A DNA stretch of 64,000 nucleotides, taken from NCBI RefSeq assembly GCF_006715085.1, contig NZ_VFMM01000002.1, positions 124,001 through 188,000 on the forward strand. Direction: 5' to 3'. Positions 44,957-53,920 of the stretch are shown one piece after another; positions within the stretch are counted from its first letter, which is position 1; each line of letters opens with the position of its first letter. The position numbers and the translations under genes were made by a program. The notes beneath the pieces were generated by a model that saw nothing but the letters and a program-made list of their open reading frames with translations, ran no database searches and had not been told where the DNA came from. This DNA is from Kribbella jejuensis. Lineage in GTDB: Bacteria; Actinomycetota; Actinomycetes; Propionibacteriales; Kribbellaceae.

Positions 44957-45755
44957 CCTTCGCCGACAGGTCCTGCCAGTCGGACCACGTCTTCAGGCGG
45001 TCGGCGTACACCTGCTCGACGAGTTCGCGGCCTTGGCCGAAGAAGACGCGGAGTGGTGGATTGGGGGAGTCGGCGAGCTCCAGGATGGCCTGCCCGGCCG
45101 CGGCGGGATCGTCAAGCTCGACCGACGCTACGTACGACAGCAGAGCCGCGCGCTGCTCGTCGTACTGCGGTTTCGGAACGGCGGAATCGCCGCCGTTGAA
45201 TCCGTCCGTCGCATACCCACCGGGCTCGATGATCGTGACCTGCACGCCGAAGCCCGCGACCTCCTGCGCCAGCACCTCACTCAGACCCTCGAGCGCCCAC
45301 TTGGAGGCGCAGTACGCGCCGCCGAGCCCGAGTCCGACCAGGCCGGCCACCGAGGAGACCTGCATGATGTGACCGCTGCCCTGCTCCCGAAGGAACGGCA
45401 GGGCGGCCTGGACGACCCAGACCGGTCCGAACAGGTTCGTGTCGAGCTGGTTGCGAAGTTGGTGCTCGCCGAGTTCCTCGACGGCGCCGGACAGGCCGTA
45501 CCCGGCGTTGTTCACGATCACGTCGAGCCGGCCGAAGTACGCCTGCGCCTGCTCGACGGCGTCGAAGACCGCCTTCCTGTCGGTCACATCGAGAACCAGC
45601 GGGAGGACCGCGTCGCCGTACTTCTCGGAGAGCTCCGTCAGACTCTTGCGGGTCGTCGCGGCCACCCTGTCCCCACGGGACAGGGCAGCCTCGACGAAGG
45701 CGCGGCCGAGGCCGCGGGACGATCCGGTGACGAACCAGACCTTGCCCGAGCTCAT
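44949..45755 (-). CDS. Short-chain dehydrogenase/reductase
   Basis: This is a 268-residue classical SDR. The cofactor motif is TGSSRGLG near residue 10, followed by NNAG near 88, the catalytic Ser in QVSSVAG and the YCASK active-site pair near 152. An Arg after the glycine motif (TRKS near 35) suggests NADP preference. Its start overlaps the upstream FAD oxidoreductase stop by 4 bp, making a two-gene redox operon. Substrate unknown. Confidence 0.9.
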   Translation of the reverse strand: MSSGKVWFVTGSSRGLGRAFVEAALSRGDRVAATTRKSLTELSEKYGDAVLPLVLDVTDRKAVFDAVEQAQAYFGRLDVIVNNAGYGLSGAVEELGEHQLRNQLDTNLFGPVWVVQAALPFLREQGSGHIMQVSSVAGLVGLGLGGAYCASKWALEGLSEVLAQEVAGFGVQVTIIEPGGYATDGFNGGDSAVPKPQYDEQRAALLSYVASVELDDPAAAGQAILELADSPNPPLRVFFGQGRELVEQVYADRLKTWSDWQDLSAKAR

Positions 45756-47071
45756 GCCGGCCGCACGTTGTGGTTGGCCGCGAACACGTTTTCCGGATCG
45801 TACTCACGCTTGATCTCCGCGAGCCGCTCGTACGTCGCGGCCGGGTAGATTCCCGTGACGTCGTCGTCGGACAGGAAGTTCGCGTAGGCGCCGTTGACGT
45901 GCGGAGCCAGCGCTTCCCACAGCTGCTCGCGCGCCGGCCGGGTCGCCTCGATCACCGGCGGCGGTCCGACCGTGGTGGTGATGAACATCAGCTCGGCCTG
46001 CCGGTACGCATACGCGGTCGCGTCTTCGGGAATCTCCGAAACCGCTCCGCCGACGCTGCGGATCGCGATGATCGGCGCGCCCTGCGAGGTGCCGGCCGCG
46101 GCGAGGATCCGCAGTACGTCCGGCACGGAATCCTTGTCGACAAAGGCACTTCGCGTCACCAGCCGGATCCCCGGCGGTGGTACGGCGCCGTCGACGAGCA
46201 CCTCGGCGTACGGCGTCAGCGTGACGTCGTCGGCGAGCACGGTACCGAGCGCGCGGATCGGGTCGATCGCCTGCGCGGCCAGTTCCGGGTCGTCACCGTC
46301 GTACGCGACCTGGATCTCCAGCGGCGCCTCCGGCCCGCCGAGGAACGGATTCGCGAACGAGGCGATCGAGGTCAGCTCGACCGGCGCGGTCCGCAGGTAC
46401 TCCGCCCAGCGCGGCAGCACGTCCGCGATCTCGCTCGCCGGGAACACGACCTTGCCGAAGTGGATATCGGTGGTCGGGTGCGCCGCGAACTCGAACCCGG
46501 TCACGACGCCGAAGTTCCCGCCGCCACCGCGGACCGCCCAGAACAGGTCCGGGTTCTCCTCCGCCGATGCGCGGACAAGGTCACCGGCCGCAGTCACGAG
46601 GTCCACCGCGACCAGGCTGTCGAGCGCGAGCCCGTACTTGCGGACCTTCCACCCGAGCCCACCGCTGAGCGTCAGGCCGCCGACGCCGACGCTCTTCGTG
46701 TCACCCGACGAGATCGCCAGGTTGTGCGGCGCCAATGCGGCCGCGACCTGCCCCCAGGTGGCGCCGCCGCCGATCCGCACGATGTGCTTGTCCTTGTCGA
46801 CGATGTCCATCGCGGCCAGTCCGGACAGGTCGATCACCACGCCGCCGTCGTTCGTCCCGAACCCCGGGAACGAGTGCCCGCCGCCACGAACGGCCAGCGC
46901 CAGCCGGTTGTCCACGGCGTACCGGACAGCCTTCTGTACGTCGCTGACGTTCGCCGGCCGGAACACGTGTGCCGGACTGCCCTGCACCAGCACGGTCCGG
47001 CTCGCCGCCTCGTACCCTGTGTCCTGGGGCTCGACGATCTCCCCTGCAAATCCTTCGACCACTGCGCTCAT
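45752..47071 (-). CDS. FAD-linked oxidase (berberine-bridge-enzyme-like)
   Basis: This 439-residue protein has the PCMH FAD domain with VRGGGHSFPGFG, whose His covalently binds FAD in this family. The second glycine-rich block is VGGLTLSGGLGW. The C-terminal BBE motif is YERLAEIKREYDPENVFAANHNV. The Cys that makes a second FAD bond in bicovalent members (GxCPxVG) is replaced by DTKSVG, so a single covalent bond is expected. No signal peptide. It is upstream of, and coupled to, an SDR. Confidence 0.9.
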   Translation of the reverse strand: MSAVVEGFAGEIVEPQDTGYEAASRTVLVQGSPAHVFRPANVSDVQKAVRYAVDNRLALAVRGGGHSFPGFGTNDGGVVIDLSGLAAMDIVDKDKHIVRIGGGATWGQVAAALAPHNLAISSGDTKSVGVGGLTLSGGLGWKVRKYGLALDSLVAVDLVTAAGDLVRASAEENPDLFWAVRGGGGNFGVVTGFEFAAHPTTDIHFGKVVFPASEIADVLPRWAEYLRTAPVELTSIASFANPFLGGPEAPLEIQVAYDGDDPELAAQAIDPIRALGTVLADDVTLTPYAEVLVDGAVPPPGIRLVTRSAFVDKDSVPDVLRILAAAGTSQGAPIIAIRSVGGAVSEIPEDATAYAYRQAELMFITTTVGPPPVIEATRPAREQLWEALAPHVNGAYANFLSDDDVTGIYPAATYERLAEIKREYDPENVFAANHNVRPA

Positions 47072-47246
47072 GACGTTCCTTCGCGTTTGCCCTCATCGAA
47101 CAAACACCTGACGTCCCCCGCCCACCCGATGTGACGTGAACAACCCCACATCACAAACCAACCCGCTATTCCGTCTGGTCGCCCGACGGCCGAGCGTCGC
47201 ACTTGTGGGCGATCCAGGTGAACCCTCCTGTGAAGCGCGGGAGAGC
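47072..47246. promoter_or_regulatory. Divergent promoter region with inverted repeat
   Basis: GATGTG (47128-47133) and CACATC (47147-47152) form an inverted repeat with 13 bases between, in an otherwise featureless 175-bp region between divergent genes. No regulator gene is adjacent, so its use is speculative. Confidence 0.3.
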
Positions 47247-48086
47247 GTGGATACTGAATCGATGTTCTTCCGGTTCGCGGTGGGGGTGCTCGAGTGTGTG
47301 GTGGTCAGCGACGGTCAGCCCGGGCCGCCGTGGGAGCCGGCGCTTTCCGACTTCTTCCCTGACGCACCGCCGGACGCGGAGCGCTCGACGCTGACGTGCG
47401 GGTACAACTGCCTGTTCGTGAGTACGCCGGACGGAATGGCCGTGGTCGACACCGGGCTCGGCGCGAGTTTCCTCGGGTACGGCGAGTACATCGAACCGCT
47501 GGTCGGTCGACTGGGTGACGGGATGAAGGCTTCGGGCCTGTCCCGCAGCGAGTTGGCCGCCGTCGTGTTCACGCACCTGCACCAAGATCACTCGCGCGGG
47601 GCGATCTGGTCGGGCCAGGTCACGTTTCCGGCGGCGACGGCATACGCGCACGCATCGGAGGTCGCGTTCTGGTCGGGGTCCGTCGACCTGCCGTCAGCGC
47701 AGCCGCACCTGGAGGCGGCGCGGGAGACCATCCGCCTGTACGGCGCGAAGCTGCGGCCGTTCGAGTACGACGCCGAGATCCTGCCCGGTGTCCGCGCAGT
47801 GGCCGCGGCCGGTCACACGCCCGGTCACTCCGCGATTCTGCTGCAGTCGCAGGGTGAACGGCTGCTGTGCGTGGGAGACACGTTCTACGACCCGCTCCAG
47901 CTCACCGATCCGACCTTGGCGACGCCGTGGGACCTGGACGTTCCCGCCTCTATCGCCTCGCGGCGCGTCCTCCTGGAACGCGCCGCCGATGAGCGTCTCC
48001 TCGTGCACGCTTACCACTTGCCGTTTCCCGGTCTGGGGCATGTTCAGCGTGCGGGCAACGGGTTCAGCTGGAAGCCACTGACCTGA
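47247..48086 (+). CDS. Metallo-beta-lactamase-fold hydrolase
   Basis: This is a 279-residue protein of the MBL superfamily. The dinuclear-zinc motif is HLHQDHSRG, the next ligand His lies in AGHTPGHSA, the bridging Asp in VGDTFYD, and a late His in YHLPFPGLGH. The family includes lactonases (AiiA-like), but also many other hydrolases. I take the GTG that gives VDTESMFFRFAVG because GGGAG precedes it; ATG 47262 is possible. Its end overlaps the convergent serine hydrolase by 23 bp. Confidence 0.85.
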   Translation: MDTESMFFRFAVGVLECVVVSDGQPGPPWEPALSDFFPDAPPDAERSTLTCGYNCLFVSTPDGMAVVDTGLGASFLGYGEYIEPLVGRLGDGMKASGLSRSELAAVVFTHLHQDHSRGAIWSGQVTFPAATAYAHASEVAFWSGSVDLPSAQPHLEAARETIRLYGAKLRPFEYDAEILPGVRAVAAAGHTPGHSAILLQSQGERLLCVGDTFYDPLQLTDPTLATPWDLDVPASIASRRVLLERAADERLLVHAYHLPFPGLGHVQRAGNGFSWKPLT

Positions 48087-49191
48087 CCGCGTCGACCAGG
48101 CGGGTGGCGCGGGGGTCGCCGTGGCCGATCATCTTGTTGGTTGTGTAGGCGAAGGCGATGCCGTGGTCGGCGTCGGCGAAGGCGAACTGGCCGCCGGCGC
48201 CGTCGTTGGCGAGGCTGCGGGGGCCGAGCGTCGGGCGGAACGGTGAGTCGAGCAGGAAACCGGAACCCCAACGCGCGCCCGCGTCGAAGCCCAGGAAGCC
48301 TGCGCCGGAGGACAGCTCGCGCGCCGCATCGTCAACAGTCTCGTGAGAAAGCAACGCGGGCCGGCCGTCGAGACCAGTGATCGCGGCCGCGTACACCCCG
48401 GCGAGACCGGTCGCCGAAGCGACGGCGCCCGCTCCGGGCAGTTCCATCTGCAGCAGCGCCGGATCGTTCCAGCCGTGTGGTACGTCGAGACCGGGGAACT
48501 CCAGTGCCCCGTTCATGGTGACGATCCGCATCAGCAGGTGTTCCGGGTCCATCGCGGGCCGGCCCTCCGCCTCGGCGAGCCGCGCCAGCGTCGGCAGCTC
48601 CGACGCGGGCATCCCGATCCACGCGCGCAACCCGAGCGGGTCACCGATCACGGTCCGGAAGTATGCCCCCGGCAACTGTCCGGTGAGCCGGCGGACCACC
48701 TCACCGAGCACGAACCCGAACACGTGCCCGTGGTACTCGTACGTCGTCCCGGGCTCCCACAACGGCTTCTGCGCCTCGATCGCGGCGATCACCGGATCCC
48801 AGACCGCGATCTCCTCGAACGTCGGCGACCGGTCCAGCACCGGGATACCGGCCCGATGCCCGAGAACCAGCCGCGAGGTGATCGCTTCTTTGCCCTCAGC
48901 AACGAACTCCGGCCAGTAGTCACCGATCGGCGTGTCCAGGTCGAGGCGTCCTTGCTGAGCCAGCAAATGGACGACGACGCTGACAAGACCCTTCGCGCAC
49001 GAGAACACCGGCACCAAGGTTTCCGCGGACCACGCCCGCCCCGGCGCCGCCTCGCCGTCCCAGAGCTCCACGACCTTGCGGCCACCCGAGTACACGGTCA
49101 CGGCGGCCCCGAGCTCCGGGAACAACGAGAAGTTCTCCCGGAACGTGTCCGCCACCGCACCAAACCCGTTCTCCACCCATCCCTGACTCAT
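48064..49191 (-). CDS. Serine hydrolase, class C beta-lactamase/esterase family
   Basis: This 375-residue protein has the SxxK motif in FSCAKG near residue 67, the second active-site motif as YEYHGH (Tyr with His in place of the usual Asn), and a later HGD/GGQFAF region in place of KTG. No signal peptide is seen, so it is more likely a cytosolic EstB-like esterase than a resistance enzyme. It starts 42 bp downstream of the large secreted GSDH gene on the same strand and may share its transcript. Confidence 0.85.
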   Translation of the reverse strand: MSQGWVENGFGAVADTFRENFSLFPELGAAVTVYSGGRKVVELWDGEAAPGRAWSAETLVPVFSCAKGLVSVVVHLLAQQGRLDLDTPIGDYWPEFVAEGKEAITSRLVLGHRAGIPVLDRSPTFEEIAVWDPVIAAIEAQKPLWEPGTTYEYHGHVFGFVLGEVVRRLTGQLPGAYFRTVIGDPLGLRAWIGMPASELPTLARLAEAEGRPAMDPEHLLMRIVTMNGALEFPGLDVPHGWNDPALLQMELPGAGAVASATGLAGVYAAAITGLDGRPALLSHETVDDAARELSSGAGFLGFDAGARWGSGFLLDSPFRPTLGPRSLANDGAGGQFAFADADHGIAFAYTTNKMIGHGDPRATRLVDAVRSVASS

Positions 49192-49233
49192 GCGCCACAC
49201 GATAGGTGTGTGGCGCCGTCCAGGACGATCGAA

Positions 49234-52200
49234 TTACGGCAGCGCCCACCGCTGGTTCAGGCCGCCGTTACACGTGTAGATGATCAGCTTCGTGCCGTTC
49301 GCGGACGAGGCCCCGGCCGCATCCAGGCACAGCCCGGAAGCGGCGTTCGCCAGCGCGCCGCTGGTCTGCGGGATCCAGCGTTGCCCGGGCGACCCGTCAC
49401 AGGTCCACAGCACCGCGGGCGTCTTGAGTGCCGTATCGCGCGCCGACAGGCACTTGCCCATCGACCGCACGGTCCCGTCGTCGGTCGACGGCGTCCACTG
49501 CTGGTTCTCGGAGCCCTTACACGTGTAGAGCGTCGTCGGCGTACCGTCCGTGCTCAGCGCCTGGTAGACGTCGATGCACTTGCCGCCGATGCCCACACTC
49601 GACCCGGTGTCCCCGAACACCCCGAACTCCCAGAACGAGTAGTAGCTCCCGGCAACGGCCCGCTTCGTCGCGACCATCCGGACGTACCGTGCGTAGATCG
49701 GCGAGAACGTCACGTCGTCCGTCCCGCCGTCCCCGCTGACCGTGGACGCGACCGTCTTCCACGTCCGCCCGCTGCCGGACACCTGCAGCTGGTACGACTT
49801 CGCGTACGCCGTCGACAGCCAGTTCATCAGCACCCGGTTGACCAGCTGCACCGAACCGAGATCCACCTGGTACCACTGCGAATCGGTCCGCGCGCTCGAC
49901 CACGCCGTACTCATCGAGCCGTCGACCGCCTTCGCGGCCTCGCGTCCCGCGACATAGGTGCTCGAGGCAAGAGCGGTTCGCCCGCGCGCCAGGTTCCGCT
50001 TGGCGGCGTACATCGCCGTGTACGACGCCGGCTGGGTGGGAGCCACCAGGTTGTGGTCACGCGCCCCGCCGTCCGTCCAGGCCCCGAACCGGTAGACCTG
50101 GTTCGCCACCGGCTCCAGTGGATCGGCCGCCACGGACACGCTCGATCCGACGATCGTTGTCCCGGTCAACGGACTCTTCCCGCTCGTGTTCCCGAGCGCC
50201 ACCGGCATCCCGGCCGGCCAGGAGCCGGCAGTCAGCTTGACCGTCTGCGGGTTCAGCAGCACGCTCTTGCTGTCGGTCAGCCCGCCGGAGTCGGTCGCCG
50301 TCAGCTTCAGCTCGAGGTACGACGGATACTCGTGATCAGGTGCCACGAACGAACCGCTCGCGCCGGTCATCGAGGTGATCGTGTGCGTATGGCAGTCGCT
50401 CGGGCAGTGGTGCATGATCAACGTCCAGGTCAGCGCCGACGCGGGCAACGTACCCTGCTCGGGATCCGTCGCGGTCCCGGAGAAGTTGATGGTGTCGCCA
50501 ACCTTCCAGGTCGTCGCCGGACCGGGTGACGTGATCGTTGCCGTCGGCGCCGTGTTCGCCACGTTGATCTGGGTCGAGGTCGTGGTCGACGTCTTCCCGT
50601 CGGACACCCGCAATCGCACGGTGACGCTACCGGAGGTCGTGTACGTGTGCTGCACGGTCGCGGCCGTCGAGTCGCCGTACACGCCGTCGCCGTTCAGATC
50701 CCACGAGTACGTGATCGGATCGCCGTCGGCGTCGTTCGACGCGGTCCCGTCGAAGGTCACGGTCAACGGTGTCGGACCGCTCGCCGGATCGGCGTGGATG
50801 ATCGCGGTCGGCGGGTTGTTCGTCCCGTTGTACACGTACCGCAGGATCCGGCCGTTGTCGTAGTCCACCGCGAACAGGTCGCCGCCCGGACCCGTCTGCA
50901 GCCGCGTCGCGCCGTACCCGGACGCGAACAGCTGGATGTCCGACGGATCGGGTAGCCCGTTGCTGCCCGGCATCATCGCCCACGTGCACTTGCGGCTGTA
51001 GTCGGTGAAGAACAGCGCGCCGTCGTACTGCGCCGGGTAGTTCCCGCCTTTGTAGAAGGACATTCCGGAGATCGACGAACTCCCGGTCGAGCACGTTCCG
51101 CCGACCTGGTCGGTGTGCTTGTACGCGTAGTACGGGGTCGCGACCGCGGACGATCCGGCGGCGTACAGGTTCTGGCAGATGTTCAGCTTCGCCGACGCGT
51201 AGCCGGGTTGCTGGGCCGGTCCCTCGTAGCACGGCCAGCCGAAGTTGGTGACCGCGGCCTTCGGGTCGGGGATGCGGTCGATCTCCTCCCAGGTCGAGTA
51301 CCCGACGTCGCCGATCCACAGCTCGTTCGTGCCGGGCCGGAAGGTGAAGCGCATCGGGTTCCGCAGGCCTTCCGCCACGATCCGGCGCGCGTTCAGGTCC
51401 GCGCTGCTGGTCAGCGGGTTGCCCGGCGCGGCCTGTCCGGTGTCGGGATCGATGCGGATGATCGAGCCGTCGAGCGTCGTCGGGTCGTTCGGCGTCCGCA
51501 GGTCCTGAGCGCGCAGCGCACCCCCCTCGGCCGTCGGCGGCGTCAGCGTCGCGCCGACCGGTGCGGGACCGTCCCCACAAGGGTTGTCGGGCGTCGCGTC
51601 GGACGCGGGGTAGCCGTCTTGCCCGTAGTCCACGTAGTTGAAGCTCCCGCCGTCACCGCCACCGGCGTACAGCATCCCGTCCGGGCCGAACTCGATCGAG
51701 CCGATCGAGTGGCTCGGGAACACCTGGCACCAGTCCTCGACGAGCACCTGCTCGGCGCCGTTCGCGTTCAGTACCGAGAGCCGCGCGCTCGCCTGACAGC
51801 CATCGGCGGTCGGGCCGGGCGGCGACGGGCACGGGTCCGCGTCGGTGTCCGGCGTACCCCACTTCGGCGTCGTCCCGCCGATCAGCCCGTCGTGCGTGTA
51901 CAGCACGTAGATGCGCGGATCGGCCGGGAAGTTGGGGTGCAGCGCGATCCCGAGCAGCCCGCGATCCCAGTAGTTGTAAACCTCGGTGCGCAGGTCGGCG
52001 TACACACTCGGCGTCGGGTCGTCGAGCGAGTCGAAGACCTTGATCAGTCCGCTCTTCTCGGCCACGAACACGCGACCGTCCGGCGAGAAGGCGACGTTCG
52101 TCGGACTGTTCAGTCCGCTGAACACGACCTGCTCACTGAAACCGGACGGCGTGACCGCGGCGCGTGCCGGTGCGATCACGGCGAGCGGCAGCAGCAGTAC

Positions 52201-52251
52201 GACGCACAAAGCGGGCAGCGCACGGCGCAGCCACTGGGCAGATTTCCTCAC
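49234..52251 (-). CDS. Secreted GSDH-PKD-F5/8C-ricin multidomain protein
   Basis: This is a 1005-residue exported protein with a signal peptide ending near Ala31. Residues about 35-500 form a six-bladed propeller of the soluble glucose/sorbosone dehydrogenase type (PSHSIGSIEFGPDGMLYAGG, GLRNPMRFTFRPGTNELW, VGYSTWEEIDRI), which binds PQQ in known enzymes. A PKD domain follows at about 510-600 (DPITYSWDLNGDG), then a second Ig-like part. An F5/8C sugar-binding domain starts near 740 (NLARGRTALASSTYV). A C-terminal ricin-type lectin has three QxW repeats (QQW, QRW, QRW). It likely oxidises polysaccharide-linked sugars outside the cell. GTG start after GGGGGG. Confidence 0.9.
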   Translation of the reverse strand: MRKSAQWLRRALPALCVVLLLPLAVIAPARAAVTPSGFSEQVVFSGLNSPTNVAFSPDGRVFVAEKSGLIKVFDSLDDPTPSVYADLRTEVYNYWDRGLLGIALHPNFPADPRIYVLYTHDGLIGGTTPKWGTPDTDADPCPSPPGPTADGCQASARLSVLNANGAEQVLVEDWCQVFPSHSIGSIEFGPDGMLYAGGGDGGSFNYVDYGQDGYPASDATPDNPCGDGPAPVGATLTPPTAEGGALRAQDLRTPNDPTTLDGSIIRIDPDTGQAAPGNPLTSSADLNARRIVAEGLRNPMRFTFRPGTNELWIGDVGYSTWEEIDRIPDPKAAVTNFGWPCYEGPAQQPGYASAKLNICQNLYAAGSSAVATPYYAYKHTDQVGGTCSTGSSSISGMSFYKGGNYPAQYDGALFFTDYSRKCTWAMMPGSNGLPDPSDIQLFASGYGATRLQTGPGGDLFAVDYDNGRILRYVYNGTNNPPTAIIHADPASGPTPLTVTFDGTASNDADGDPITYSWDLNGDGVYGDSTAATVQHTYTTSGSVTVRLRVSDGKTSTTTSTQINVANTAPTATITSPGPATTWKVGDTINFSGTATDPEQGTLPASALTWTLIMHHCPSDCHTHTITSMTGASGSFVAPDHEYPSYLELKLTATDSGGLTDSKSVLLNPQTVKLTAGSWPAGMPVALGNTSGKSPLTGTTIVGSSVSVAADPLEPVANQVYRFGAWTDGGARDHNLVAPTQPASYTAMYAAKRNLARGRTALASSTYVAGREAAKAVDGSMSTAWSSARTDSQWYQVDLGSVQLVNRVLMNWLSTAYAKSYQLQVSGSGRTWKTVASTVSGDGGTDDVTFSPIYARYVRMVATKRAVAGSYYSFWEFGVFGDTGSSVGIGGKCIDVYQALSTDGTPTTLYTCKGSENQQWTPSTDDGTVRSMGKCLSARDTALKTPAVLWTCDGSPGQRWIPQTSGALANAASGLCLDAAGASSANGTKLIIYTCNGGLNQRWALP

Positions 52252-52420
52252 AAAGCCCCCCAGGCCAACCCCGGTACTCGGCCTCACAACCCCCTGCGAG
52301 CACTCGGATCGCCCGTCAGAATGACGGCACGTCACGGCGTCGCGCAAGGCCTGCCTGGCATTCGTTTCAAACCTGCCGCCGGTCGGTCACCCGAACGATC
52401 GGACCGGGCACACTGGGCTG

Positions 52421-53314
52421 ATGATCCGCAGCGTTCGCGAGCTCCCGGACGGCCCCGGCGTCTACCGCTTTCGCGACGACGCCGGCAAGGTGCTGTACAT
52501 CGGCCGGGCCCGGAACCTGCGCCGCCGCGTGCGCTCGTACTGGGTGAACCTCGGCGACCGCCCGCACCTCGCGCGGATGGTACGGCGGATCGCCCGGGTG
52601 GAAGGCGTGTGGTGCGACTCGGAGCACGAGGCGGCCTGGCTCGAACGGAATCTGCTGGAGCACTCGAAGCCGCGGTGGAACCGGAGCGAGGGTGGCGCCG
52701 AAGTGGTCGGCTACATCCGGCTCGGCTCCGGTGCGCGGCCCGGCCTGCGCTTCGAGCACACGGTCAGCGGTACGGCGCGACACTTCGGGCCGTACCTCGG
52801 TGGGGTCCGGATCCGGCAGGCGATCTCCGGACTGCATCGCGTACTGCCGTTGCAGTACACCGTCGAGGGCGACGCGTCGGCCGAGGAGTTCGGCCGGCTG
52901 TTCGGGATCGGGCCGGGGGATCGGGAAGCGCTGGCGCGGACCGCGATCGCCGTACTGGAAAGGGATCCGGCGGCTGTCGGTGCGTTGCGTGCAGAGTTGG
53001 AACGGCGGCGGGATCGGGCGGCGGGGGAACTGCGGTACGAGTTCGCGGCGAAGGTGCAAGGCGAGATCGAGGCGCTCGACTGGATCGTTGCGGAGCAGAA
53101 GGTCGCGTGGCTCGAGCCTCAGGACGCTGATGTTCACGGGTGGGCGGACGGGGTGCTGGTTCGGTTCGAGCTGCGGGGCGGACGGATGTGCCGGTGGACG
53201 CAGCGGGCGGTGAGTGAGAATGCGGCGCGGGCGCGGGTGGAGGCGACGCCGGAGTTGTGGCGGGAGTTCGCACGGCGCAATGCGGAGCTTGCAGCGCGGT
53301 TGGTGACTTCCTGA
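52421..53314 (+). CDS. Cho-like GIY-YIG nuclease (UvrC N-terminal half)
   Basis: This 297-residue protein begins with a GIY-YIG nuclease domain (GPGVYRFRDDAGKVLYIGRARNLRRRV), followed by the UvrC central region and a UVR-type helical pair (ELRYEFAAKVQGEIEALDWI) that contacts UvrB. It lacks the C-terminal RNase-H-like and helix-hairpin-helix domains of UvrC. The layout and length match E. coli Cho, a second 3'-incision nuclease in nucleotide excision repair. It stands alone, divergent from the secreted dehydrogenase gene. Confidence 0.88.
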   Translation: MIRSVRELPDGPGVYRFRDDAGKVLYIGRARNLRRRVRSYWVNLGDRPHLARMVRRIARVEGVWCDSEHEAAWLERNLLEHSKPRWNRSEGGAEVVGYIRLGSGARPGLRFEHTVSGTARHFGPYLGGVRIRQAISGLHRVLPLQYTVEGDASAEEFGRLFGIGPGDREALARTAIAVLERDPAAVGALRAELERRRDRAAGELRYEFAAKVQGEIEALDWIVAEQKVAWLEPQDADVHGWADGVLVRFELRGGRMCRWTQRAVSENAARARVEATPELWREFARRNAELAARLVTS

Positions 53315-53332
53315 TTACTTAGGATGGTCGGC

Positions 53333-53920
53333 ATGTCGCAGCCCCCGTACCAGCCGTCGCCGAAGCGTTCCGTACTGGCGCCGCTGCTCGTCATCGGGGG
53401 TCTCGTCCTGCTGCTCGCCCTCGTGATCGGCACTGCCGTCACCGTGGTCGTCCTCCGCACCGACGACAAGCCGTCCGCCACCGGCACCCCGGCCGTCCGT
53501 GCCAAGCCGTCCGAGCCGAAGGCGGTCGAGTTCCGTCGCGTCCTCACGTCCAAGCCCGGCACCTGCGCGACCCCGGCTCCGGACGGTACGGCGTGCGACG
53601 ACAAGGGCATGCTCTACACCCTCGGCAAGGTCGAGCTCGACGGCAGCCACGTGACCGAGGTGAAGTCGGGACACGACTCCACGAACAACTACTGGTACGT
53701 GAACATCACCCTCGACCCCGAAGGCGAGCAACTGTTCGCGCACCTCACCGGTGCGCTCGCGAAACAGGTGCCGCCCGCGAACCTGCTCGCGATCGTCGTC
53801 CACGGTCGCGTCGTCTCGGCACCGTCCGTGCAGTCCGAGATCACCGGCGGTCAGGTTCAGATCACCGGCAACTTCGACCAAGCCGCCGTCGAGGCGCTCG
53901 CCAAGCAGATCACCGGTTAG
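53333..53920 (+). CDS. Single-pass protein with SecD P1-head-like domain
   Basis: This is a 195-residue protein. A short Pro-rich cytoplasmic start is followed by one helix (LLVIGGLVLLLALVIGTAVTVVV). An extracytoplasmic domain follows whose pattern resembles the P1 head subdomain of SecD: RVLTSKPGTC, VTEVKSGHD, WYVNITLDPEGEQLFAHLT, VVHGRVVSAPSVQSEITGGQVQITGNF, and AVEALAKQI. The rest of SecD (five more helices) is absent. Such fragments are common in actinobacteria; whether they assist secretion is unknown. ATG 53333 has AGGA at the right distance, unlike 53324. The end overlaps the methyltransferase gene by 11 bp. Confidence 0.85.
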   Translation: MSQPPYQPSPKRSVLAPLLVIGGLVLLLALVIGTAVTVVVLRTDDKPSATGTPAVRAKPSEPKAVEFRRVLTSKPGTCATPAPDGTACDDKGMLYTLGKVELDGSHVTEVKSGHDSTNNYWYVNITLDPEGEQLFAHLTGALAKQVPPANLLAIVVHGRVVSAPSVQSEITGGQVQITGNFDQAAVEALAKQITG

